From the NCBI GenBank assembly GCA_016199745.1, contig JACQFZ010000029.1:1-64000 (forward strand): DNA of 64,000 nt. Reading direction: 5' to 3'. Within the stretch, counting starts at the first letter, position 1, and each line of letters begins with the position of its first letter. The notes below the pieces were generated by a model that did no database searches, had not been told where the DNA came from, and saw nothing but the letters and a program-made list of their open reading frames with translations. The DNA comes from Gammaproteobacteria bacterium. GTDB lineage: Bacteria > Pseudomonadota > Gammaproteobacteria > Acidiferrobacterales > Sulfurifustaceae. Positions 7,625 through 14,961 of this stretch are shown piece by piece. A program made the translations under genes and the position numbers.

Positions 7625-8374
7625 ATGCCGATAAACTATCTCGCCCAACTCACCGCCCGCGAGCGAACCGCGCGGACGAATCTTCATCTGGGGGTATCGC
7701 TGGCGTTCGTCGCCGGCGCGCTGAATGCCGGCGGGTTTTTGGCGATCGGGCAATACACGTCGCACATGACCGGCATTGTTTCCGCGGCGGCGGATAATTT
7801 GGTGCTGGGCAATATCGCCTTAACGGTTGCCGCGGCGCTGTCGCTGCTGTCATTCATTAGCGGCGCGGGAACGACGGCGGTGCTGGTCAGCTATGCGAAA
7901 CGGAACTCCGGGAAGAACATCTACGTCGTTCCATTGCTGATCGAAGCGGTGTTACTGCTACTCTTTGGCATTATCGGCGGTACCTTACGACTGCACGAGA
8001 TCGTCAGCATCTCGTTAACGGCGATCCTGCTTTGCTACGTGATGGGTTTGCAAAACGCGCTGGTAACAAAGGTATCCAACGCCGAAATTCGCACGACACA
8101 TTTAACCGGTCTCGTTACCGACATCGGTATCGAGCTGGGTAAGTTGATTTACTGGAACCGCGGCCATCGCGTCTCCCAGCAGGCGGTGCGAGCCAACCGG
8201 GTTCGGCTACGGATTCACAGCTTGTTGGCGATGGCGTTCTTTTTCGGGGGCGTCGCCGGCGCGTTCGGATTCAATCATGCCGGCTTTGCATCGACGATTC
8301 CGCTGGCGGTGGCACTGGTAGTCATGGCGTTGGCGCCGGCGTTCAGTTCACGGCGGCCGGTGGCAGCAGAATGA
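7625..8374 (+). CDS. YoaK/DUF1275-family membrane protein
   Basis: 249 residues with six predicted transmembrane helices. The family signature is evident: AFVAGALNAGGFLAIGQYTSHMTG near the start, LLCYVMGLQNALVTKVSNAEIRTTHLTG in the middle, and VTDIGIELGK after it. ATG 7625 (MPINYL) is preferred over an in-frame ATG 48 bases upstream because family members start close to this point. DUF1275 proteins are inner-membrane proteins of unproven function, probably transporters. Confidence 0.88.
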   Translation: MPINYLAQLTARERTARTNLHLGVSLAFVAGALNAGGFLAIGQYTSHMTGIVSAAADNLVLGNIALTVAAALSLLSFISGAGTTAVLVSYAKRNSGKNIYVVPLLIEAVLLLLFGIIGGTLRLHEIVSISLTAILLCYVMGLQNALVTKVSNAEIRTTHLTGLVTDIGIELGKLIYWNRGHRVSQQAVRANRVRLRIHSLLAMAFFFGGVAGAFGFNHAGFASTIPLAVALVVMALAPAFSSRRPVAAE

Positions 8375-8390
8375 AACAGAGTTGTGGTGA

Positions 8391-8487
8391 GCAAGCGTAG
8401 CGTGCGCCATGCGCACGATTACTCCATCTCCCCGAAACTGTCATCCTCATGTTGTAGGGACGTGCGCATGGCGCACGTTACATTTGC
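8391..8487. repeat. pair of inverted REP palindromes (BIME-like)
   Basis: Two copies of the REP unit built on CGTGCGCCATGCGCACG stand in opposite orientation at 8391-8418 and 8459-8487, separated by about 40 bases. The same unit flanks both RAYT transposase relics near 30.0 and 31.2 kb, so this is a transposase-free unit of the same family. A partial CTCTCCC hairpin follows at about 8489-8515. Confidence 0.8.
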
Positions 8488-8519
8488 TACCCCTCTCCCG
8501 GAGTGATAGGGGTGATAAG

Positions 8520-8816
8520 TTATTCGATCGATACGGATTCGAGATAATCCGGCACGTGTGTGGTCCAGCCTAAGTTTTCTTCGATGCGGTGGCGTAGTGC
8601 GTCGGCGGCGTAGGGTTCGCCATGGGCGATGAAGGTTTTGCGCGGCGGTGATTCGAAATGTTCCAGCCAGTTCAAGATTTCGTTGTAGTCGGCGTGCGCC
8701 GATAGGTTGTCGATGTTGGCGACCTCGGCGCGCACGGGAATATATGAGCCATGGATCTTGATGGTGTCGGCGCCATTCACCATGGCGGCGCCGCGGGTGC
8801 CGCCGGCAGAGATCAA
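8520..8816 (-). pseudogene. MBL-fold/beta-CASP RNA-exonuclease-like protein, C-terminal fragment
   Basis: About 98 residues survive: AGGTRGAAMVNGADTIKIHG, then VANIDNLSAHADYNEILNWLEHF and KTFIAHGEPYAADALRHRI. This is the C-terminal RMMBL region of metallo-beta-lactamase-fold RNases (motifs B and C: SAHAD and HGE). The complete protein is about 450 residues; the catalytic HxHxDH half is absent and the frame opens only from a TTG. Genes of this type commonly stand beside universal stress proteins in low-oxygen loci, which fits the surroundings. Confidence 0.8.
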
Positions 8817-8901
8817 CTAAAATCGTTATTAGCGGCGCCGGATCTTGGTCAGCGCGCCGCGACATTCCTCCTGATCAGGCAATCGCCGCGGGTCCGTTAA
8901 C

Positions 8902-8917
8902 GTAGGAGAATTCCTAC
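8902..8917. promoter_or_regulatory. inverted repeat GTAGGA-N4-TCCTAC
   Basis: A perfect 6-bp inverted repeat with a 4-bp spacer lies 105 bases upstream of the lone receiver gene at 9022. Its size suits a dimeric regulator such as a NarL-family protein. No partner is identified; only one copy was noticed. Confidence 0.3.
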
Positions 8918-9021
8918 ACGCCGGCTCCTCTCCGTCCTACCCCTAAAATCAGAACGCCCTGACAGGCAGATTCAGCACCCGCCGATACGATCGCGGGCGT
9001 TGTCGGCCGATACTTTCGTCC

Positions 9022-9405
9022 ATGGAAATGCCGGTCGCCTCGAAGAACGTTTTTATTGTCGAAGATTCCGTCGCGGTGCGCGCGCGGTTGGTCGAGTTAG
9101 TGCGCGCCATTGATGGTGCGACCGTCGTCGGCGAAGCCGGAACGCCGGTCGATGCGGTGATCGGAATCATGAAGACCCGTCCCGATTTTGTCGTTCTCGA
9201 TTTTCAGCTCGAGGGCGGCACCGGTGCCGACGTGCTGCGGATGATTCGCCCGCAGATGCCGAAAGTTGTCGTTATGGTGCTGACTAATTATCCGCTGGCA
9301 CAGATCCGTCGCGCCTGCATCGAGGCCGGTGCGGACACGTTTTTCGATAAAACGAGCGAGTTTGGAAAGATCAAGGACGTCATCGCGGGCACCGCGCCCG
9401 GGTAA
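9022..9405 (+). CDS. single-domain response regulator (CheY-like receiver)
   Basis: 127 residues forming one receiver domain: acidic pair VEDS near residue 14, phospho-acceptor Asp 60 in FVVLDFQLEGG, threonine in VMVLTNYP, and lysine in FFDKTSEF. There is no output domain, so it would signal by protein contact or phosphotransfer. It precedes the FNR gene by 36 bases on the same strand and may be co-transcribed with it. No kinase is adjacent; the PAS kinase at 5073 already has a partner. Confidence 0.88.
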   Translation: MEMPVASKNVFIVEDSVAVRARLVELVRAIDGATVVGEAGTPVDAVIGIMKTRPDFVVLDFQLEGGTGADVLRMIRPQMPKVVVMVLTNYPLAQIRRACIEAGADTFFDKTSEFGKIKDVIAGTAPG

Positions 9406-9441
9406 CGAGACACATCATTCAACACATTAGAGGCCGTCGCC

Positions 9442-10227
9442 ATGGGATCCGCTGCTGCTTTCCGTGCTATCGATAAAAATTTGCCCATACCCATCAACCA
9501 CCGCGCCGCATCGAAAAACATTGAGCGTTGCCCGATCTTGTGTTCGAGCTGCAATCTGCGCCACCTCTGTCTGCCGTGCGGCATGACCGACGCCGACGCT
9601 GAATTTCTCGGCGACTTACACTTCACTCGCCGCCATCTGAAACGCGGCGACACGCTCTACCGCGCCGGGGCGAGCTTCGACTCGCTCTACGCGGTTCGCA
9701 GCGGTTTTTTTAAGAGCTACGCGATCACGGAAGACGGTCGCGAACAAGTGACGGGTTTCCAGATGACCGGCGAAATCATCGGCCTTGATGGCATCGAGAA
9801 CGACAAGCACAGCCTAACGATCAAGGCGCTCGACGACGCCGTCGTCTGCGTCATTCAATTCACCCAGCTGGAAGAAATGGCAAGCCGGCTACCCGCCTTG
9901 CAGCGCCAAATCCATCGCCTGATGAGCCGCGAAATCGTGCGCGATCAGAGCATGATGATGCTGCTCGGCGCGATGCCGGCCGAGGGACGCGTAACCGCCT
10001 TCCTGCTCGGCCTGTCGCAACGCTTCGCCGCGCGCGGCTATGCCGCCTCCGAGTTCATTCTGCGCATGACGCGCGAGGAAATCGGCAGCTATCTCGGGCT
10101 GAAACTCGAAACCGTGAGCCGGGTATTCTCGCGGCTGCAGCAATCCGGCCTGATCGACGTCCAACAAAAACACGTGCACCTGCGGGACATGACGGGCCTT
10201 CAGGCGATCCTGGGAGGATCCGCGTAA
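9442..10227 (+). CDS. fnr: FNR-type oxygen-sensing Crp/Fnr regulator
   Basis: 261 residues. The N-terminal cluster CSSCNLRHLCLPCG supplies Cys 34, 37 and 43 and a central Cys 136 (AVVCVIQF), matching the four ligands of the oxygen-labile [4Fe-4S] cluster in FNR/ANR. A cyclic-nucleotide-binding-like beta roll follows, then a helix-turn-helix (about 208-232), TREEIGSYLGLKLETVSRVFS, with the E-x2-SR recognition residues for TTGAT-N4-ATCAA. The five FNR-type boxes in this window are its probable local targets. Two extra cysteines (30 and 46) flank the cluster. It lies between a lone receiver and a diguanylate cyclase, all in the same direction. Confidence 0.93.
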   Translation: MGSAAAFRAIDKNLPIPINHRAASKNIERCPILCSSCNLRHLCLPCGMTDADAEFLGDLHFTRRHLKRGDTLYRAGASFDSLYAVRSGFFKSYAITEDGREQVTGFQMTGEIIGLDGIENDKHSLTIKALDDAVVCVIQFTQLEEMASRLPALQRQIHRLMSREIVRDQSMMMLLGAMPAEGRVTAFLLGLSQRFAARGYAASEFILRMTREEIGSYLGLKLETVSRVFSRLQQSGLIDVQQKHVHLRDMTGLQAILGGSA

Positions 10228-10256
10228 CAACGCGATACGACAAGGAGTCGCTACCC

Positions 10257-11333
10257 ATGTGCGCACAAAGGCACCCTCTTTCCGCCGTCGGACTATCGCT
10301 GCCGCCGGAGTTGTTGGCGAACGCGCTGACGGTGATCGCTAACCCAGTCTTCATTGCCGATCGGCGAGGCTACATCGTTTGGGTCAACGACGCCTTCTGC
10401 CGAATCAGCGGTTACTCGCCCGACGAAATCATCGGCAAGAGTCCCCGGATTTTAAAATCCGGGAAACAAGACGCCGCGTTTTATCGGCAACTATGGGAAA
10501 CCATTCTCGCCGGCAACACCTGGCACGGCGAAGTCGCACAACGCCGCAAAGACGGCAGTCTGTTCACCGTGGAAGAAGCGATCTCCCCCCTGCGCGACGA
10601 CACCGGCGCCATCACCCACTATGTCGCGATTCACCATGATGTCACGCGACGCAAGAATGAGGTCGAGCGCGAGCGCTACCTTGCCTACCATGACACGCTG
10701 ACCGATCTGCCGAATCGCGCGATGTTTTTCGACGTGCTGAAGCAGGCGCTCGCAAAGTCCGGGCGCACGGCAAATTCGTTGGCGTTACTCTATGTGGACG
10801 TTGATAACTTCAAGTCGATCAACGATACCTTGGGGCACCACAGCGGCGACCGCCTGTTGCGCGCCGTCGCCGACCGATTGCGCGCGGCGGTCCGCAAGCA
10901 CGACACCGTCGCCCGACTCGGTGGCGATGAATTCGCCGTCCTTCAGACCGATCTCGACCATCCGGAGATCGCCGACGCGCTTGCCGCCAAGGTGTTAGAC
11001 ACCATTTCGCAACCGTTCATGATCGACGGGCACACGGTGCACGTGTCCGTGAGCATCGGCATCGCTATACACCCGGGTGATGGCGATAGTCCACCGGATC
11101 TGCTCGGCAACGCGGATCGGGCGATGTATCAGGCGAAAAACCACGGACGAAATAACTATCGGCGACATTGCCCGATGACACCACGATTGTTGGTTTCGGT
11201 TCAGGAATGCCATACCAAGAATACCGTCGAACCGACGTCGTCAAGGCAAGATCGCGCCCGCCGTTTTCCACGAGCGGCATCACGCAGAAGGTGCACGAAC
11301 GACCATCGATTGGATGGGGAGAACGATGCATGA
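10257..11333 (+). CDS. PAS-GGDEF diguanylate cyclase
   Basis: 358 residues. A PAS domain (about 20-130, with NPVFIADRRGYIVWVNDAFCRISGYSPDEI and a PAC motif ending AIHHDVTRRK) is joined to a GGDEF domain (about 143-305). The active site GGDEF is intact (222-226) and an RxxD inhibitory site, R213-K-H-D216, is correctly placed five residues before it, so it should make cyclic di-GMP and be product-inhibited. AAGGAG precedes the ATG. The natural domain ends near QAKNHGRNNYRR; the last 50 residues are low-complexity and look like read-through into non-coding DNA, suggesting loss of the original stop codon. Confidence 0.9.
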   Translation: MCAQRHPLSAVGLSLPPELLANALTVIANPVFIADRRGYIVWVNDAFCRISGYSPDEIIGKSPRILKSGKQDAAFYRQLWETILAGNTWHGEVAQRRKDGSLFTVEEAISPLRDDTGAITHYVAIHHDVTRRKNEVERERYLAYHDTLTDLPNRAMFFDVLKQALAKSGRTANSLALLYVDVDNFKSINDTLGHHSGDRLLRAVADRLRAAVRKHDTVARLGGDEFAVLQTDLDHPEIADALAAKVLDTISQPFMIDGHTVHVSVSIGIAIHPGDGDSPPDLLGNADRAMYQAKNHGRNNYRRHCPMTPRLLVSVQECHTKNTVEPTSSRQDRARRFPRAASRRRCTNDHRLDGENDA

Positions 11334-11428
11334 ATTTCACTGCGCAGAACGACGGTCGAATCGGCGAGAGTTTGTCGTCGGCAGCGACGTTGCCGGATTG
11401 AAACCCCGTGACGTCCGATGGCTGTTAA

Positions 11429-11526
11429 CCCCTCTCCCACCGGGAGCGGGGCAGGGGGTGAGGGAAAATGTGGCGGAAATTGGCTCTGGTTCCCTCACCC
11501 CAACCCCTCTCCCGGTGGGAGAGGGG
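11429..11526. repeat. tandem CTCTCCC hairpin repeats
   Basis: Two palindromes (11429-11451 and 11504-11526) stand head to head, with GGGGGTGAGGG/CCCTCACCCC arms between them, so the whole 98 bases can fold into one larger stem. The 580-base gap between the cyclase and the methyltransferase relic is filled almost entirely by this repeat and the MITE-like element next to it; no gene is seen there. Confidence 0.75.
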
Positions 11527-11554
11527 TAATACGCCGAACACTTCTAACGCGATC

Positions 11555-11741
11555 TAGTGTCCTGAGTCATTAATTCGTTAAAGAATCCCCAGACGCTTAA
11601 CGTTGCGTCTCCCTCTCCCCTTGCGGGAGAGGGAACAAGGGAGAGGGGTGATATTACGCCCCCTCTCTCCCGCAAGGGGAGAGAGGGACCCGAGGTTTGA
11701 GATCCACGAATTCTTGAATGAACTAATGACTCAGGACACTA
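11555..11741. mobile_element. MITE-like element with TA-flanked terminal inverted repeats
   Basis: The ends GTGTCCTGAGTCATTA... (from 11557) and its near-perfect reverse complement (to 11739) form a terminal inverted repeat of about 26 bp, directly bounded by TA on both sides. TA target duplication is typical of IS630/Tc1-mariner transposons. The 183-bp element has no coding capacity and carries two CTCTCCC hairpins facing each other inside. Similar left ends occur at 7031, 38391 and 48043. Confidence 0.7.
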
Positions 11742-11913
11742 GGTCGCGGTGATGAAACGGCGTTGCGTCCATCGAGTTAAACAGCTGCGCCAGCTCGCAC
11801 CGCTGTAACTGGCTGCAAAGCAGCGACGCTGCATACGCTGGCGACCATTTTTTCGGCGTCATGCATGGGTTGCCTCGCGCGCCGCGCTGATTACGTTCTT
11901 AGCCGCGGCGCCC

Positions 11914-12258
11914 CTAGACGAATGAATCAGCGCACGCTCCTCGGTATCGAGCTTGGCGCCTACGAGATCGAGAATCGCGGATGAAGGCAAAGCTGAGGAG
12001 GTGAAACGGCCCGAAATGCGGGTTAGCCTTCCAGCCGAAGAGCATTTCGAGTAGATGACCGGCGTCGTGCGAGAGCCAGTCCACTCCGGGGTAACGGCTT
12101 TGCAGCCAGCCGGAGAGCAGATAGATCGTGAGCGGATAGCCGTACATTTCGCTGAACAGCGCCACCAGAAACGCGGACAGCGCGCCGAACGAGCGCCAGT
12201 CGCGTTTGCTTTGCGGCTTGGCGAAGCTGTAAAGAAAAATGCAGAAGATCTGAAGATC
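11914..12258 (-). pseudogene. PEMT/isoprenylcysteine methyltransferase-like membrane protein, fragment
   Basis: An open frame without a proper start encodes IFLYSFAKPQSKRDWRSFGALSAFLVALFSEMYGYPLTIYLLSGWL, then WLSHDAGHLLEMLFGWKANPHFGPFHLLSF. This is the N-terminal portion of the PEMT-like/isoprenylcysteine carboxylmethyltransferase family often found in stress or metal islands. After HLLSFAFI the reading breaks into an unrelated tail, so the SAM-binding C-terminal half is gone. A weak hydrophobic reading upstream (to about 12325) in another frame may belong to the same or a neighbouring lost gene. Confidence 0.7.
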
Positions 12259-12357
12259 TCATGAACAACGAAACCACCGCGGCGACAGACACCCAAGATA
12301 AAGGCGGCCTTGAAGATGGATGCACCGCCGTCTTGATTTCGCTGTATGAAAAAATAA

Positions 12358-12984
12358 TTAGCCGACCCCATCGAGCACGCGCCGGCGGAACCGCAGGCCG
12401 AGCCGGTAGGCGATGTCGCGGCAGGCGGCGATGTCCACCTCCGGCAGACCATCGATCGCGGTCAGGGTAATATCGGGCACGAACTCGCGCGCCCGCGCCA
12501 CGAAGTCGAGCATCGCTTCGTAACTGTGCGGGTGGATCGGCCGGCAGTGGCGTGCGTAGACTTCCGCGTTGTGCGCGTTGAGCGACACCGACAACGCATC
12601 GACAATGCCCTCCAGATCGGGCGTGATGTCGCGCTCATGGACGAGATTGGCCAAGCCGTCGGTATCGATGCGGATGACGGCGCCGTGTCGGCGCAACTGC
12701 CGCGACGCCTCGAGCACATCGTATAGCCGCAACGTCGGCTCGCCGAAACCGCAAAACACGATTTGCTCGTAGCGCTCGGCATCGCCGGCGGCGACGACGA
12801 TTTCATCGACCGTCGGTTCTCGTTGCAGACGCAGCGTGTCGCCGTGCGTCGTCCAGCAACCATTTAACGTGGGACGGAAGCGGCAACGCAGCGTGCAGCG
12901 GTTGGTCACATTGAGATAACGGTTGTTACCGATGGTATAGCCGACGATGCCGCAGCCGATGGATCCCGGCGGTGTTTCGTTCAT
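12358..12984 (-). CDS. radical SAM protein, TatD-associated type, with altered cluster motif
   Basis: 208 residues following the TatD-family-associated radical SAM pattern: YLNVTNRCTLRCRFRP, then VFCGFGEPTLRLYDVLEA, IRIDTDGLANLVHERD, VSLNAHNAEVYARHCRP. The CxxxCxxC motif that holds the [4Fe-4S] cluster should read CTLRCRFC; here the third cysteine is arginine (Cys 30, Cys 34, Arg 37), explained by one TGT-to-CGT change. The rest of the fold is intact. GAGGAG stands before the ATG and a perfect FNR box lies 68 bases upstream. It either lost its activity recently or uses another residue as ligand; a sequencing error is the third option. Confidence 0.82.
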   Translation of the reverse strand: MNETPPGSIGCGIVGYTIGNNRYLNVTNRCTLRCRFRPTLNGCWTTHGDTLRLQREPTVDEIVVAAGDAERYEQIVFCGFGEPTLRLYDVLEASRQLRRHGAVIRIDTDGLANLVHERDITPDLEGIVDALSVSLNAHNAEVYARHCRPIHPHSYEAMLDFVARAREFVPDITLTAIDGLPEVDIAACRDIAYRLGLRFRRRVLDGVG

Positions 12985-13051
12985 CCTGACTCCTCGCCGC
13001 CGCGCGTTCGCGAGCGCAGGATTCTTGTACGCGCAACCGGGAAGCGTTGGC

Positions 13052-13065
13052 TTGATTCAGATCAA
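13052..13065 (-). promoter_or_regulatory. FNR/ANR box (perfect)
   Basis: TTGATTCAGATCAA is a perfect FNR palindrome, 68 bases upstream of the radical SAM gene start (12984, minus strand). The 13066-13200 stretch beyond it holds only a CTCTCCC hairpin. Confidence 0.7.
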
Positions 13066-13146
13066 GCCGACGGCACGCGCCTTCCTTACCATCGAGTCAA
13101 AATAAAGGCCTATGGAGAAACGTAGCCACCGCGTCCATCACCCCTT

Positions 13147-13169
13147 CCCCTCTCCCGGAGGGAGCGGGG
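13147..13169. repeat. CTCTCCC/GGGAGCGGGG hairpin repeat
   Basis: CCCCTCTCCC followed by GGA and GGGAGCGGGG; the same family as at 361 and 11429, with one mismatch in the right arm. Confidence 0.7.
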
Positions 13170-13200
13170 TTTACACATTAATGGCGCCTTAACCTGGACC

Positions 13201-13395
13201 ATGACCATGCCTACGCACGTCCTGCCTGAAACCGAAGAGCTGGCGGCGCCACCTTCATTCGCATTGCTCTATGTGGGCATCGACAACTTTAAGTCGATCA
13301 CAGAGACCTCGACAGCAACGGCTAAAGTTGACATAAGCGCAAACACGAGCGCCGACGGCGGCGCGCCGCTAGCCGCTGTCGAAAATCTGTCGTAA
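13201..13395 (+). pseudogene. GGDEF-domain fossil
   Basis: A 64-residue frame contains SFALLYVGIDNFKSITETS, which matches the strand-helix region LALLYVDVDNFKSINDT of the diguanylate cyclase at 10257 in both protein and DNA. The conserved Asp that binds metal (LYVDVD) has become Gly here, and neither the GGDEF motif nor the rest of the domain follows. It is a small remnant of a second cyclase or of a partial duplication. Confidence 0.6.
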
Positions 13396-13491
13396 AGTTT
13401 GCGCGAGTAGTAAGTTGCGAGGAACCGCGGCTGATCGGCAGTGAGTGCTAAAGCACTGATCCCATTAGACGCGTCAGATAACTTACTGATC

Positions 13492-13556
13492 GCCCCGAGA
13501 CTTGTAGCTGCCTCCTAAGCGGTAGGTCGCCGGTTCAACTCCGGCCCGGGGCACCA
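13492..13556 (+). tRNA. degenerate tRNA-Arg(CCU)-like sequence without a D arm
   Basis: The 3' half is a good tRNA: anticodon loop CTCCTAA (anticodon CCU) on a five-pair stem with two wobbles, T arm GCCGG-TTCAACT-CCGGC, acceptor strand CCGGGGC, discriminator A and encoded CCA. The 5' strand GCCCCGA pairs with the acceptor at six of seven positions. Only about eight bases separate it from the anticodon stem, so the D arm is missing and total length is 65 rather than 76. It is probably non-functional, or the 3' end of a tRNA left by an integrative element. It ends 3 bases before the ccmA start. Confidence 0.5.
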
Positions 13557-13559
13557 ATA

Positions 13560-14225
13560 GTGGCCGTGGAGTCCTGTTTGGCGCATCGTCTCGATATCGT
13601 TGATCTCAGCTGCACACGCGGCGATCGGCCGCTTTTTAGTGGGCTAGGTCAGAGCGTTGCTGCGGGTGAGTTGTTGCATGTGGTAGGTAGCAACGGCAGT
13701 GGTAAGACGACGCTACTGCGAACCCTTTGCGGGCTATCGCAGCCAGCGGCGGGGGAAGTCCGTTGGCGCGGTACATCGACGCGAGCGTTAAGCGACACCT
13801 ATCGGCAGGATCTAACCTATCTCGGCCATCTGGACGCGGTTCAAGGCGAGCTCACGCCGCCGGAGAATCTGCATGCGTTAGCGCGGATGGCGGGCGGCAG
13901 CGGCAAAATCGACGAAGCGCTGGAACGCCTGGGATTGACGGCGCACCGCTCCTTCCCGGCAAAGATCCTGTCACAAGGCCAAAAGCGGCGACTGGCGTTG
14001 GCGCGGCTCTTAGTGCTCCAAAAACCCTTGTGGATTTTAGACGAACCGTTTACAGCGCTCGATGCCCGCTCCTGCCGTCTCATGACTGAGCTCCTAGCGG
14101 AACATCTCGCGAGCCAAGGGATCATCGTCCTGTCGTCGCACCAAGACTTCGATATGCCCGGCGCTGTGATCAAACGCATTGATCTCGACCAGCTGCGGCA
14201 CGCTCGGAATCGACCGTCAGCGTGA
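13560..14225 (+). CDS. ccmA: heme exporter ATP-binding protein CcmA
   Basis: 221 residues, an ABC ATPase of System I cytochrome c maturation; with CcmB, CcmC and CcmD it releases holo-CcmE. Walker A is VGSNGSGKTTLL, the signature is LSQGQKRRLALARLL, Walker B is LWILDEPF, and the His loop is VLSSHQDF. The start is GTG at 13560, 3 bases after the tRNA-like sequence; a second GTG two codons on is possible. Its stop overlaps the ccmB start (GTGA). First gene of the plus-strand ccmABCDEG operon. Confidence 0.92.
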   Translation: MAVESCLAHRLDIVDLSCTRGDRPLFSGLGQSVAAGELLHVVGSNGSGKTTLLRTLCGLSQPAAGEVRWRGTSTRALSDTYRQDLTYLGHLDAVQGELTPPENLHALARMAGGSGKIDEALERLGLTAHRSFPAKILSQGQKRRLALARLLVLQKPLWILDEPFTALDARSCRLMTELLAEHLASQGIIVLSSHQDFDMPGAVIKRIDLDQLRHARNRPSA

Positions 14226-14899
14226 GCGGGCTCGTCAGCGCCACCCTTAGCATCGTTCGCCGCGATCTCACGGTCGCACTGCGACGCGCGCAAGACGCGC
14301 TAACGCCGGTCATCTTCTTCGCGATCGTCGTCAGCCTATTTCCGCTCGGCGTCGGTCCGGAGCCGGCAACGTTGGCGACCATAGCGCCGGGGGTGTTGTG
14401 GGTCGCGGCGCTGCTGTCGACGATGCTGTCGTTGCCGCGGATGTTCAGCAACGACTATGCCGATGGCACGCTCGAGCAACTGTTGCTGGCACCGCATCCC
14501 CTATCCGTACTGGTGTTGGCCAAGGTGCTGGCGCATTGGCTACTGACCGGCCTGCCGCTGGTGCTGTTGTCGCCGCTACTAGCGCTACAACTGCAGCTAC
14601 CCGCCGACGCAATCGGCACGCTGACGCTGTCGCTACTCCTCGGCACGCCGGTGCTGAGCCTGCTCGGCGCCACCGGCGTAGCGCTTACGCTCGGGCTGCG
14701 CGGCGGTGGCGTGTTGGTTTCGCTGCTGGTATTGCCACTGTATACTCCGGTGCTGATTTTTGGCGCCGGCAGTGTCGCGGCGGCCGCCACCGGATTAGAT
14801 ACGGAAGCTTATCTCTCCCTGTTGGGCGCATTCCTGGTGCTGGCCTTGAGCTTTGCGCCTTGGGCCACTGCGGCGGCACTACGCACGTCGTTGGATTAA
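14222..14899 (+). CDS. ccmB: heme exporter permease CcmB
   Basis: 225 residues, six transmembrane helices. It reads VRRDLTVALRRAQDALTPVIFFAIVVSLFPLGVGP near the N-terminus, then FSNDYADGTLEQLLLAP, the conserved CcmB cytoplasmic loop. It is the membrane partner of CcmA. The GTG start overlaps the ccmA stop by four bases, showing translational coupling. Length is normal for the family. Confidence 0.92.
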   Translation: MSGLVSATLSIVRRDLTVALRRAQDALTPVIFFAIVVSLFPLGVGPEPATLATIAPGVLWVAALLSTMLSLPRMFSNDYADGTLEQLLLAPHPLSVLVLAKVLAHWLLTGLPLVLLSPLLALQLQLPADAIGTLTLSLLLGTPVLSLLGATGVALTLGLRGGGVLVSLLVLPLYTPVLIFGAGSVAAAATGLDTEAYLSLLGAFLVLALSFAPWATAAALRTSLD

Positions 14900-14961
14900 C
14901 GGGAGCGAGAACACCCACTCTCTGCCTGACCCGTGTGGTGAAGGGAAGTTGGTGAAAATCT

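Noticed and set aside
11429-11741. Possible CRISPR array from clustered short repeats
   Set aside because: The repeats are palindromic hairpins in inverted arrangement without regular spacers; no cas genes are in the window.
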